A stretch of DNA of 64,000 bases from Streptomyces alfalfae. Its GTDB lineage: Bacteria > Actinomycetota > Actinomycetes > Streptomycetales > Streptomycetaceae. Every line of letters begins with the position of its first letter. Position 1 is the first letter of the stretch. The notes beneath the pieces are model-generated. The model saw only the letters and a list, made by a program, of their open reading frames with translations. It was not told the DNA's origin and searched no databases. Both the position numbers and the translations under genes were made by a program. Of this stretch, positions 1 through 11,200 are shown piece by piece. The stretch covers positions 62,001 to 126,000 of the forward strand of contig NZ_QEXM01000013.1 in the NCBI RefSeq assembly GCF_004127445.1. The letters are read 5' to 3'.

Positions 1-800
1 CCCCAGGCCGCGAGCAGCCATCCGGCGACGTGCGGGTCGGCGTCGTAGCGGTTCTTGGCCAGTACGGGCAGGGCGAGCATGACGATGGGCATGAGCATCC
101 CGTATCCGAGCGCGGCGAGTGCGAGGGTGCGCAGCACCCGGTCCCGGAGCAGCCAGCGGACGCCTTCGGCCATGTGGTGCGACGACGTCGGCTCGGTGGC
201 CGGCGGGGTGCGGGGCAACCCGACCAGCAGCACGGCCGAGAGCGCGAACGACGCCGCGTCGACCCACAGCACGTTGAGCGCGCCGAACCGTGCGATCAGG
301 AAGCCCGCGACCCCGGGACCGACCAGTCGCGCCGTCGAGGTCGCCGTCTCGAACAGGGCGTTGCCCGCGGTGACGACGCCCTCGTCGTCACCGATGGACT
401 CGGTCAGCAGCAGGCGCTGGGCGGACAGGTAGGCCGACGTGACGCAGCCGATGAGCGCCACGATCACCAGGAGGGCCCAGAACGGGAGCATGCCTGCCAC
501 GTACAGGGTGGGTACGGCCGCGGTCAGCAGGGCGCTGGCCAGGTCGCCGGCGATCGTGACGCGGCGGGCCCCCCAGCGGGCCACCAGGAGCCCCGCGGGC
601 ATGGCGAGCAGCGGCACCGGCAGGATCTGGATGAGGAAGACCAGGCCCATCCGGGCTGGGGAGCCGCTGGTCATCAGGACGAACCAGGGCAGGGCGAGCG
701 TGGTCATCTGTGTGCCGACCGATGAGGTGAACTCCGCGGCGATGACCCTGCGGAACCGCCAGCTCCGCAGCGGTGAGGGTGCTTCGGCGGCGCTCGTCAC
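1..800 (-). CDS. MFS exporter (partial, C-terminus off the left edge)
   Basis: Reads from a GTG at 800 leftward with no stop before the window edge, giving about 266 residues. The N-terminal sequence is VTSAAEAPSPLRSWRFRRV, followed by hydrophobic helices and an MFS-type loop (GLLVARWGARRVTIAGDLA). The arrangement resembles the EntS/MFS_3 type of drug and siderophore exporters. The start codon overlaps the stop of the upstream mbtH-like gene by 4 bp (GTGA), so the two are translationally coupled, and it is the last visible gene of the NRPS-P450-MbtH operon. By position it is probably the product exporter or self-resistance pump; this is inference. The real C-terminus and any further downstream genes lie outside the window. 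Confidence 0.85.
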   Translation of the reverse strand, partial: MTSAAEAPSPLRSWRFRRVIAAEFTSSVGTQMTTLALPWFVLMTSGSPARMGLVFLIQILPVPLLAMPAGLLVARWGARRVTIAGDLASALLTAAVPTLYVAGMLPFWALLVIVALIGCVTSAYLSAQRLLLTESIGDDEGVVTAGNALFETATSTARLVGPGVAGFLIARFGALNVLWVDAASFALSAVLLVGLPRTPPATEPTSSHHMAEGVRWLLRDRVLRTLALAALGYGMLMPIVMLALPVLAKNRYDADPHVAGWLLAAW

Positions 801-1000
801 GGCGCCGTCCGTATGGAGGGTGGCCGCATGTCGCTCCAGTGGGTGTCCACGTGGGCGACGCAGGCGTGCCGGGTGTCCGGGCCGAACACCGGCGACCAAC
901 CGTCCGGGACGGGCAGGCCATCGGGCCACAGGCTGTGCTGGTGCTCCGCGTTGGCCAGGACGCGGTAGGCGGCGTCGGGGGCGTCGAACGGGTTCGTCAT
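797..1000 (-). CDS. MbtH-like protein
   Basis: A 67-residue protein with the MbtH signature: QHSLWPDGLPVPDGW in the middle and a C-terminal W-S-D-M-R-P. MbtH proteins bind NRPS adenylation domains and support their folding and activity. An AGGAGGAG ribosome binding site lies just upstream of the ATG. It is 25 bp downstream of the P450 gene and overlaps the exporter start by 4 bp. It probably serves the three A domains encoded here (two in the adjacent NRPS, one in the Ser-loading NRPS at 27124-30450). Family assignment is secure; which A domains need it is inference. Confidence 0.95.
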   Translation of the reverse strand: MTNPFDAPDAAYRVLANAEHQHSLWPDGLPVPDGWSPVFGPDTRHACVAHVDTHWSDMRPPSIRTAP

Positions 1001-1025
1001 CGTGCGCTCCTCCTCGTCGGGGCGG

Positions 1026-2216
1026 CTACCACGTCACCGGCAGTCGGTGCACGCCGTAGACGGTCATGTCGGAGCGCATCGGGATCTGCCGCGGGTCCCC
1101 GTCGATGCGCAGGCCGGGGAAGCGCCGCAGCAGGGCGGTGTAGCCGATGCGCAGTTCGAGGCGGGCCAGTTGCTGTCCGAGGCACTGGTGGATGCCGTGG
1201 CTGAAGGTGAGGTGGCTGTGGCCGCCGCGTGTGACGTCGAGCCGGTCGGGGTCGGGGAACTGCTCCGCGTCACGGTTGGCGCTGGGCAGGTGGATCAGCA
1301 CCGTCTCCCCCTCGCGCAGCGTCACCCCGTCGATCTCCACGTCCTCGGTCGGGGTGCGCTGCACGCCGACGTGCACGATGGTCAGGTAGCGCAGCAGCTC
1401 CTCGACCGCGCTGTCGATCAGTGACTCGTCCGCGCGCAGCAGCGCCAGCTGGTCGGGGTTGCTCAGCAGCGCGTATGTGCCGAGGGAGAGCATGTTGGCC
1501 GTGGTCTCGTGGCCGGCGACCAGGAGCAGCAGCGTGGCTCCGATGGATTCCTGGACGCTGATGTCGGAGCCGGTCACCAGCACGCTGAGCACGTCGTCGG
1601 CCGGTTCGGCCTTCTTGCGTGCGAGCAGTTCACCGGTGAGGCCCACCAGGTCCTTCAGCGAGGCCTGTGCCTGTCCCGGGTCGATGTCCAGGCGCAGCAG
1701 GTTCTCCGAGTCGTCGACGAACCGCTCCCTGTCGGCGACGGGGACTCCGAGGAGTTCGCAGATCACCTGGGAGGAGACCGGCACCGCGTAGTCCGCGACC
1801 AGGTCCGCGGGCGGTCCCTTGCGCAGCATCGCGTCGGCGTGCTGCGCGGTGATCTCCTCGATGCGCGCGCCGAGCTGGCGCATCCTGCGCACGGTGAACT
1901 GGCCGGCCAGCCGACGCCGGAACCGGGTGTGGTCCGGCGGGTCCATGTGCTCGAAGAGACCTGGTATGTCCGCCTCCAGGTCCGAGGGGCGGTCGGAGGG
2001 GAACGCCAGGTGCTTGTGTGAAGGGGCCGAGCTGAACCGCTTGTCGGCCAGGATCTGCCGGCCCTGGTGGTATCCGGTGACGAGCCAGCCCTCGTATCCG
2101 TCGGGGAAGGTCATCCGGCCGATCGGCCCCTGCTCGCGCAGGAGGCCGGGCGGGTCGAGGGGCCGCTCCCGCAGCGTGGGCAGTCCGTTGGTGAGGGGGC
2201 ATGTGGTCTCGGTCAT
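1026..2216 (-). CDS. Cytochrome P450
   Basis: A 396-residue soluble bacterial P450. The I-helix motif AGHETT, an E-x-x-R motif (EELLRYL) and the haem-binding loop FSHGIHQCLG with the cysteine ligand near residue 345 are all present. The ATG at 2216 follows a weak GCAGAGAGC site; the same frame stays open further upstream but that extension has no P450 character. It lies 65 bp downstream of the large NRPS in the same operon, so it most likely oxidises the peptide or a carrier-bound amino acid (hydroxylation of a beta carbon is common for such P450s) or the acyl chain. The sequence alone does not decide the substrate. It resembles CYP105/CYP107-type actinomycete enzymes. Confidence 0.95.
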   Translation of the reverse strand: MTETTCPLTNGLPTLRERPLDPPGLLREQGPIGRMTFPDGYEGWLVTGYHQGRQILADKRFSSAPSHKHLAFPSDRPSDLEADIPGLFEHMDPPDHTRFRRRLAGQFTVRRMRQLGARIEEITAQHADAMLRKGPPADLVADYAVPVSSQVICELLGVPVADRERFVDDSENLLRLDIDPGQAQASLKDLVGLTGELLARKKAEPADDVLSVLVTGSDISVQESIGATLLLLVAGHETTANMLSLGTYALLSNPDQLALLRADESLIDSAVEELLRYLTIVHVGVQRTPTEDVEIDGVTLREGETVLIHLPSANRDAEQFPDPDRLDVTRGGHSHLTFSHGIHQCLGQQLARLELRIGYTALLRRFPGLRIDGDPRQIPMRSDMTVYGVHRLPVTW

Positions 2217-2281
2217 GCTCTCTGCATTCCGCCGTCGGTGGGAAACGGCTGGTGTGGTGGTGGATGAGGTCGCGGCGCGGT

Positions 2282-5200
2282 TCAGCGGTGGCCGTCCCGG
2301 CCGGGGGCTGCGTCCTGCTCGGACCGCAGGCGCTCGCGCAGTTGCGACACCGTGAGCTCGGGGTGCCTCGCCACCAGTTCGAGTACGCGCGGCCACTGCC
2401 GGACAAGCGCGCCCATGACGGGCGGCGCGATGGAGCGCGGGGAGTAGACCCACAGGCCGTGCAGTTCGCCCTCGACGTCGCGGGCCACCAGGTACAGGTC
2501 GAGGTTGTGCGGCTCGATGGCGGTGATCAGCTCGGGGAGCGGTGTCACATCGCCGACCCGCACGTCGAGCGGCGCCACCTCCAGGCCGGGCAGCGTCAGC
2601 GTCTTGGCGGGCACTCCGAGCAGGTTGAGCATGACGCGCAGGGGCAACTGGTTGCCGTCTCCGACGATTCCGTCGTGCACCAGCGCGCGCACCGGCACGT
2701 TCTGGTGCGAGTAGGCGTCGAGTTCGCCCTGCAGGACCCGCTGGACCAGTTCGTGGAAGGTGGGGTCGTCCGCCATGCGCGAGCGGTTGAGGATGATGTT
2801 GATGAACGGGCCGACCATCGACTCCGTCTCCGGCCTCTCGCGGCCGGCCAGCGGGTGGCTGACCGCGATGTCGGTCGCGCCCGAGTAGCTGTGCAGCAGC
2901 ACGTGGAAGGCCGACATCAGCATCATGAACAGGGTCACGCCCTCGCGGCGTGCGGCCTCCTTCACCGCCGCCATGACCTCGGCGTCGACCACGACGCTGC
3001 AGCTGAAGCCCTCGATGAAGTCGTCGAGCTGGTGGGGTGGCGCCTCGAAGTCCAGCGTGCGCGCGGCTCCGTCCAGTTCGGTGCGCCAGTGCTCGATGTG
3101 CTCGTCGAGTGCGCCCTCGGCCAGCAGCCCCTGTTCCCAGGCCGCGTAGTCCAGGTGCTGGACCATGACCTCGGGCAGCCGCGGCGGGCGGCCCGCCGCG
3201 TGGGCCTCGTACAGCTTGGCCAGCTCGTCGAAGACGACGAGGAAGCCCCAGTGGTCCACCAGGATGTGGTGGGCGACGAGGACCAGCGCGTGTTCCTGGT
3301 CGGCCAGGCGCACGAGCAGACCGCGCACCAGGTCGCCGTCCTCGATGCGGAACGTCTTCTTGGTCTCCGCGGTGAGCAGGGCGTGCAGCCGCTCGCGCTG
3401 TTCCGCTCCCGCGAAGGCGCGCAGCTCGACGGTGTCGATCGGCCACTGGGGCCGGCCGTCGGCGAACTGCCGGGTCGCCGAGCCCTGCTGGACGTAGCGG
3501 GTGCGCAGGATGTCGTGGCGGCGCACGAGGTCGTCCAGGGCGCGGCGCAGGGCCGCGGTGTCGAGTTCGCCGCGCACCCGGAAGGCGGTGATGACGGCGT
3601 GGTGGGCGTGGTTGGGGCCCACCGGCTGGAGCAGGAACTCCAGTTGGCCGAAGGAGAGCCCGGCGCCCTGGCCGCGGTCGGCCCTCGGGATCGGGGCCGT
3701 CAGCAGGTCGGCCGCCCCGAAGGCCGCGGCGGGGGCGTCCTTGCGGCGGGGCAGTGTGACGGCGCCGTTGCGCACGCCGGCCGCGCAGCGGGTCAGGGCG
3801 CGCAGCGCGTCGAACCAGGCGTCCGCGAGGTCGCGGACCTCGTCCTCGCCGAGCAGCGAGGAAGCCCAGCTCCAGTTGGCCACCAGCCGTGGCCCGTCGG
3901 GGCCGTCCTGGGTGATGGCGTTGACTTCCAGGGGGTGGGACAGCGGCCGGAGGCCCGCGGTGCCGGGGGCGGTGTCGTCGCGCAGCGGGAGCCAGGGCCG
4001 TTCTTCGTCGGTGACGGGTACCCGGCCGAGGTAGTTGAACAGCAGTTGTGGCGCCGGCAGTGCCGCGAGCAGGGGCGCGGTCCGCGGGTCCAGGTAGCGC
4101 AGCAGGCCGAAGCCGAGGCCGTTGTCGGGGACGGCCCGTAGGCATTCGCCGGTGCGGACGACTGCGGCGGCCAGTTCGTCGCCTCCCTGGGTGATTTGCC
4201 GCCAGGGCAGTGCGGGGGCGTCGAGGCGCACCGGGTGGACGCTGGTGAACCAGCCCACCGTGCGGGACAGGTCGGCGCCGTCGGCCAGGTGTTCGTGCCT
4301 GCCGTGGCTCTCCACGTCCAGGACCACCGCGCCCTCGCCCGGTGCTGCGGGGCCGCCGGGCCGGGACCGCCACCGCCGCACGGCTAGGCCGAGGGCGGTC
4401 AGCAGCACGTCCTGGATGCTGCTGCGCAGCGCGGCGGGCGCCTCGGCGAGCAGCGGCGCGCAGTCCTCGGCGGACAGGGTGACCGACAGGCGTCCCTCGG
4501 TGCCGGTGACGTCGCGCTCGGGGTCCAGTTCTCCGGCGACCAGGGGTTCGGTGTCCCGCAGGACGTCCTGCCACACCGGCAGTTCGGGCCGGCGCCGGGC
4601 GACGGCGGAGCCGGTGGCGATCTGCTCGGCCCAGCCGCGCAGTGACGTCGTCACCGGCGCCAGGGCCGGCGGGTGTCCTGCGGACACCGCCTCCCACGCC
4701 GCGGCGACGTCGGACAGCAGGATGCGCCAGGACACGCCGTCGACCGCGAAGTGGTGGACCGCGAGCAGCAGCCGTCCCGCTCGTTCGGGTCCGGCGTCGA
4801 ACCACACCGGCTGCAGCATCGCGCCCGCGGCCGGGTCCAGGCGCCGCTTGGCCGCGGTGGTCTCCTCGGTGATCAGGGCGTGCCGGTCCGCCTCGTCGAG
4901 GCCGGTGATGTCGACGCGGCGCAGGATGTCGGCGATGCGGGGGGCGCCGGCCGCGGCCGCGTGCAGCGACCACCGCCCGTCGGGCCCGGTGACCAGGCGG
5001 GTACGCAGGGCGTCGTGAGTGTCGACGACGGCCTGGAGCGTCGCGGTCAGCCCCGCCTCGTCGATGCCGGCGGGCAGGCCGACGGTGGCCGAGAGGTCGA
5101 AGCCGACCGGGGAGCCGCCCAGCAGGCGCTGGCGTTCCAGCACGGGCAGCGCGGCGATGGCGCCCGTGCCGACGTCGGCGACCGCCGTGGCGGCTTCCTC

Positions 5201-8200
5201 GTCGGCCGGCCGCGCCACCTGTGCGATGCCGGCCGCCGTCTGGTGGGTGAACACGTCGCGGACGGTGAAGACCAGGCCTGCGGTGCGGGACTGGGCGACA
5301 AGTTGGGTGGCCTGGATGCTGTCGCCGCCCAGGTCGAAGAACCCGGCCTCGGCCCCGACCTCGGGCAGTCCCAGTACGCGGGCGAAGACGGCGCACAGGG
5401 TCCGCTCGGCCGGTGTCCGGGCCGCGCGGGAGCCGGCGGCCGCGTTCAGGTCGGGTACGGGCAGCGCGCGGCGGTCGAGCTTGCCGTTCGCCGTCATCGG
5501 GAACGCGTCGAGCACCAGCACCGCGACGGGCACCATGTATTGCGGCAGCCGTTCGGCGACGAAGGAGCGCAGCTCGGCCGGGTCGGCGGTGGCGCCGTCG
5601 GCGGGCACGACGTAGCCGACGAGGTCCTTGCCGCCGGAGGGCTTGTCGTGGACCAGCACGGCCGCGTCCGCGACGGCCTCGTGGGCGCCGAGGGCGTTCT
5701 CGATCTCGCCGGGCTCGATGCGGAAACCGCGGATCTTGACCTGGTCGTCGGTGCGGCCGAGGTACTCGATGGTGCTGTCGGCGCGCCGGCGGGCGAGGTC
5801 GCCGGTGCGGTACATGCGTTCGCCCGGGGCGCCGTAGGGGCAGGCGACGAAGCGTTGCGCGGTCAGGCCGGGGTTGGCGAAGTAGCCGCGGGCCAGCCCG
5901 CGTCCCGCGAGGTAGAGCTCGCCGGGAACGCCGACCGGCGCCGGGCGGAGCCGCTCGTCCAGGACGTAGGCGCGGGTGTCGTCCATCGGGGTGCCGATCG
6001 GCACGGCGCCGTCGGTGACCTCGCTCATGCTGTGCAGCACGGCGAACGTTGTGGTCTCGGTCGGGCCGTACCCGTTGGTGAGTACGGTCCCGCGCCAGGC
6101 GGCCAGTGCCCTGGCGACCACGGGCGGCGACAGGGCCTCGCCGCCGGCGAGCACCTCGCGCATGCCCGCCAGGGCCGTGGCGTCGTACTCGACGAGCAGG
6201 TTGAACAGGGCCGCGGTGAAGAAGGCCGACGTCACGTCCCGCTCGCGGATGGTGCGCAGCAGCACGTCGGGGTCGAGCTCCCCGGCCGGCGCGACGACGA
6301 CCTCGCCGCCGGACAGCAGCGGCACCCAGAGTTCGTAGGTGGAGGCGTCGAACGCGCTCGGGGCGTGCATCAGGACGCGGGAGTGGTTGCCGTTGCGCCA
6401 GGCGTGGTCGGCGGCCAGGCTCGCGACGTTGCCGTGGGTGACCGCGACGCCCTTGGGGCGCCCGGTGGAACCGGAGGTGAACATGAGGTAGGCCAGCCGG
6501 TCCGGGCCGCCCGGGGGCGGCGGGGCGTGGCCGGGCCCGTCCATCGCGTCGGCGGCCGGTTCGGCGCCCACGTCGAGTACGCGCATCCCGTCGACGGCGG
6601 GGTGTTGGGTCCCGTCCCCGTCGACGAGGAGTACCTCCGCTCCCGACTCCTCCATGATCAGCCGCATGCGGGACTGGGGGTAGCGGGTGTCCAGCGGCAC
6701 GTACACGCCGCCGGCCTTGAGGACGGCCAGGATGGCCACGGGGACCCGCACCGAGCGCTCCATCAGCAGGCACACCGCGTCCTCGGCCCCTTCGGCGCCC
6801 ACTCCCAGGGCGCGCAGCCGTGCGGCGAGCCGGTCCGCGGCGCGGGACAGCTCGGCGTAGGTCAGCCGTTCATCGCCGCCGCTGACCGCGACGGCGTCCG
6901 GGGTGCGGGCGGCCTGGGCCTCGAACAGCTCGGGCAGGCCGGCGACCTGCTCCGTGCCGCCGCTTCCGTTCCACTCCTCGAGCACGCGGTGCCGCTCGGC
7001 GGGGGTGAGGACGTCGACGTCGCCGATCGGCTGGTCGGGGTCGGCGATCATCGCGAGGACCACCTGGCGCAGCCTGCCGAGCATGGTGCGCACCGTCTCC
7101 GGGTCGAAGACGTCGGCGTTGTACTCGATGCCGCCGTCGATGCCGCGGGCGGTCCCCTCGGCCGTGAGGCGCTCGTGCAGCAGGAGGACGAGGTCCATGC
7201 GCGCCGTGCCGGTGCTCATCACCAGCGGTGCGGCCTCGACGCCGGGCAGCTCCAGGGTCTCGTCGGTGGCGCTCTGCCAGGACAGCATGACCTGGACCAG
7301 CGGGTGGTGCGACATGGACCGGGAGGGGCGCAGGCTGTCCACGAGGGATTCGAAGGGGATGTCCTGGTGGGCGAGCGCCTCAAGGGTCTGTTCCCGCACC
7401 TCGGCGAGCAGTTGGCGGAACGTCTGGCCCCGCGAGATGCGGTTCCGCAGGACCAGGGTGTTGGCGAAGAAGCCGATCAGCTGCTCGGTGGCCTCGTCGT
7501 CGCGGCCCGCGTTCGCCACCCCGATGGGGATGTCCTCGCCGGCGCCGAGGCGGTTGAGCAGTACCGCCAGGGCCGTGTCGAGGACCATGAACATGCTGAC
7601 GTCGCAGCCTCGGGCCAGCCGGCCGAGCCCTGCGTGCAGGTCCGGCCCCCACTGGAAGGTGACCGTCTCCCCCCGGTGCGAGGCCTCGGCCGGGTGCGGC
7701 CGGTCGACCGGCAGGGCGATGCGTTCGGGCATGCCCTCCAGGGCCTTGCGCCAGTGGGCCAGCTGGCGTGACCAGACGCTCTCGGGGTCGTCCTGCTGCC
7801 CGAGATGCCGGCGCTGCCACAGCGCGTAGTCGGCGTACTGCACCGGCAGCGGTTCCCACGCGGGGGCGTGGCCCGCGCGGCGTGCCCGGTAGGCGGCGGC
7901 CAGGTCGTGCCGCAGGGGCGCCAGCGACCAGCCGTCCGCGGCGATGTGGTGCACGACGACGGCCAGGACGTAGGCGTCGGCGCCGGTCGTGAACAGCTCC
8001 GCGTGCAGGGGGATCTCACGGGTCAGGTCGAAGCAGTGCCGGACGGCCCGTGCCACCGCGTCGTCCAGGCCGGCCTCGGCGATGTCGGTCACCGGCAGCG
8101 CAGGGCGTGCCCGGTCCGGCGGGAGGATGTGCTGGCGGGCGGCTCCGCCGGTGTCGGGGAAGACGGTGCGCAGCGACTCGTGGCGGGCGACGACGTCGGC

Positions 8201-11200
8201 CAGGGCGGCCCGCAGGCAGTCCACGTCCAGCGCCCCGGTCAGGCGCAGCACGACGGGGAGGTTGTACGTGGGTGAGGGGCCCTCCATCTCGTGCAGGAAC
8301 CACAGCCGTCGCTGGGCGAACGACAGCGGCAGCGGGTCGGGCCGGGTGGCGGGGCGCAGCGCGGGCCGCGCGTCGCCGCCGCCCCGGCGCACCAGCTCCG
8401 CCAGTTCGGCCACGCTCTGCTTCTCGAACAGTGCGCGGACGGGCAGTTCGACCCTGAGCGTGGCGCGGATGCGCGCGACCAGCCGGGTGGCGAGCAGTGA
8501 GTGGCCGCCGAGGGCGAAGAAGCCGTCGTCGATGCCGACCCGGGGCACCGTGAGCACCTCGGCGAACAGGTCGCACAGGGCCTCTTCGGAGCTGTCGCGG
8601 GGCGCGACGTAGGTCGCCGCCGTGCGGGACTCCTGTCCTTCGGGCGCGGGGAGCGCGCCGCGGTCGGTCTTGCCGCTGGGGGTCAGCGGCAGCGCGTCGA
8701 GGAAGACGAAGGCGGAGGGGACCATGTAGTCGGGGAGTTTCTCGGCCAGTGCCGAGCGCAGCCGGCGGCGTAGGTCGTCGCCGGCGCCCGCGGACTCGGC
8801 GGGGACCGCGTAGGCCACCAGGCGGTGGTCACCCGGTTGGTCCTCGCGGACGACGACCACGGTGTCCGTGACCTGGTCCTGGCGCATGAGCACCGATTCG
8901 ATCTCGCCGAGCTCGATCCGGTAGCCGCGGAGTTTGACCTGGTGGTCGAGGCGTCCGAGGTAGTCGATGGCACCGTCCACCCGGCGGCGCACCAGGTCGC
9001 CGGTGCGGTACAGCCGGTCGTCCGCGCCGGACGTGAACGGGTTGCGGATGAACTGGCGTTCGGTCAGTTCGGGTCGGTTGAGGTAGCCGCGGGCGAGGCC
9101 GCTGCCGCCGATGCACAGTTCACCGGGGACGCCCGAGGGCACCGGGCGCCCCTCGGCGTCGAGGATGTGTATCTCGGTGTTGGCGATGGGCCGACCGATG
9201 GTGATCGTCTCGTCCACGATCCGCGTGCCCAAGGAGTAGATGGTGGTCTCGCTCGGGCCGTACATGTTCCACAGCTCGACGCCGCCGTCCAGCAGGCGCC
9301 GCGCCACGTCGGGGGGCAGGGCCTCGCCGCATATCAGCCCGCGCAGTCCCGGGCGGCCCGGCCATCCGGCGTCGAGCAGCATCCGCCATGTCGAGGGGGT
9401 GGCCTGCATCATCGTGGCGCCGGTGGCGGCCATCTCGGCGGCCAGGAGCTTGCCGTCGGTGGCCACGTCACGTGTGGCGAGCACCACGCGGGCGCCTTCG
9501 ACGAGCGGCAGCAGCAGCTCCAGGGTGGCGATGTCGAACGACAGGGTGGTGACGGCGAGCAGGCTGTCGCCGGAGTCGATGCCCGGCCACTGCTTCATCG
9601 CCCGGAAGAGGTTGCGCAGCGCCCGGTGCGGCAGTTGGACGCCCTTGGGCCGGCCGGTCGAGCCCGAGGTGTAGATGACGTAGGCCAGGGCCTCGCCGTC
9701 GACCGGCGTGTCGAGGGGGGCCGCGGATTGGGCGGCGAGCTCGGCGCGCAGCTCGTCCACGCACAGGGTCGTGGCCGCCGATCGCGGCAGCCCCACAGCC
9801 ACCGAGCTCTGGGTGATGATGACGGGCAGGCCGGCGTCCTTGGTCATGAACGCGATCCGGTCGCGGGGCAGTTGGGGGTCGACGGGCACGTAGGCGCCGC
9901 CGGCCTTCAGCACGGCGAGCACCGCGACGACCATGTCGAGCGAGCGTTCCAGGCAGACCCCGACCAGTACGTCGCGCGAGACGCCGTGGTCGCGGAGCCT
10001 GCGGGCCAGCCGGTTGGCGGCGGCGTCGAGCTCGGCGTAGGTGAGGGACTGGCCGCGGCAGTGGACCGCCTCGGCGTCGGGCCGCAGCACCGCCTGCCGC
10101 TCCACGCGCTGGTGGGTGAGCAGGTCGTCGGGCCACTCCACGCGGGTGTCGGCCCGTTCCTGGTCCTGCGCCGCCTGCTCGGCCGCTGTGAGCAGGGGGA
10201 TGTCCAGGATCGGCTGGTCGGGGTCGCGCAGCACGTTGTCGAGCAGCACCGCGAGGTGACCGCCCATGCGGTCGACCGTGGCCGCGTCGAAGAGGTCGGT
10301 GTTGTACTCGAACCAGCCGCCGAGCGTGTCGCCCTGCTCGAAGACCTGCAGTTCGAGGTCGAACCGCGCGGTGGAGCTGGGCACGTCCATCAGCTCCAGG
10401 CGCAGGCCGCCCGCGCCGAACTCCGGGACGGGGATGTTCTGGTAGACGAACGACACCTGGAAAAGGGGGGAGCGGGACAGGTCCCGTTCCGGGCGCAGTT
10501 CCTCCACCAGGCGCTCGAAGGGCAGTTCCTGGTGGGCGAAGGCGCCGAGGGCGGCCCCGCGCACGCGTGCGAGCAGTTCGGTGAAGGTGGGGTTGCCGGA
10601 GACGTCGTTGCGGATCGCGAGCGTGTTGACGAAGTAGCCGATGAGCTGCTCGACCTGGGCCTGGCCGCGGTTGGCCACCGGCACGCCGACGACGACGTCC
10701 TCCTGCCTGCTGTAGCGGTGCAGCAGGGCGACGTAGGCGGCGAGCAGCGTCATGAACGGGGTGACTCCCGCGCGCCTGCTCAGCTCGCGCACCCCGTTCA
10801 TCACCGCGGCGGGCAGCCGGAAGGGCCGGGAACCGCCGCTGCTGCCGAGGACCGCGGGGCGGGGGCGGTCGGTGGGCAGTTCGAGGATGGGTGCGGCGCC
10901 GTCGAGGGTCTTCGCCCAGTAGTCGAGTTCGGCGGCGAAGCCGGGACCCGCGAGCTGTTTGCGCTGCCACGCGGCGTAGTCGGCGTACTGGACGGGCAGC
11001 TCCGGCAGCTCGGCCGCGGCGCCCCGCAGATGGCTCTGGTACAGGGTGACCAGCTCGCCGAAGAGCACGGACGTCGACCACAGGTCGGCGACGATGTGGT
11101 GCATGGTCAGGAGCAGCACGTGCTCGTCGGGCGCCAGCCGGAGGAATTTCATCCGCATGAGCGGCCCGGCGCCCAGGTCGAAGGGGCGGGCGAACTCGCG

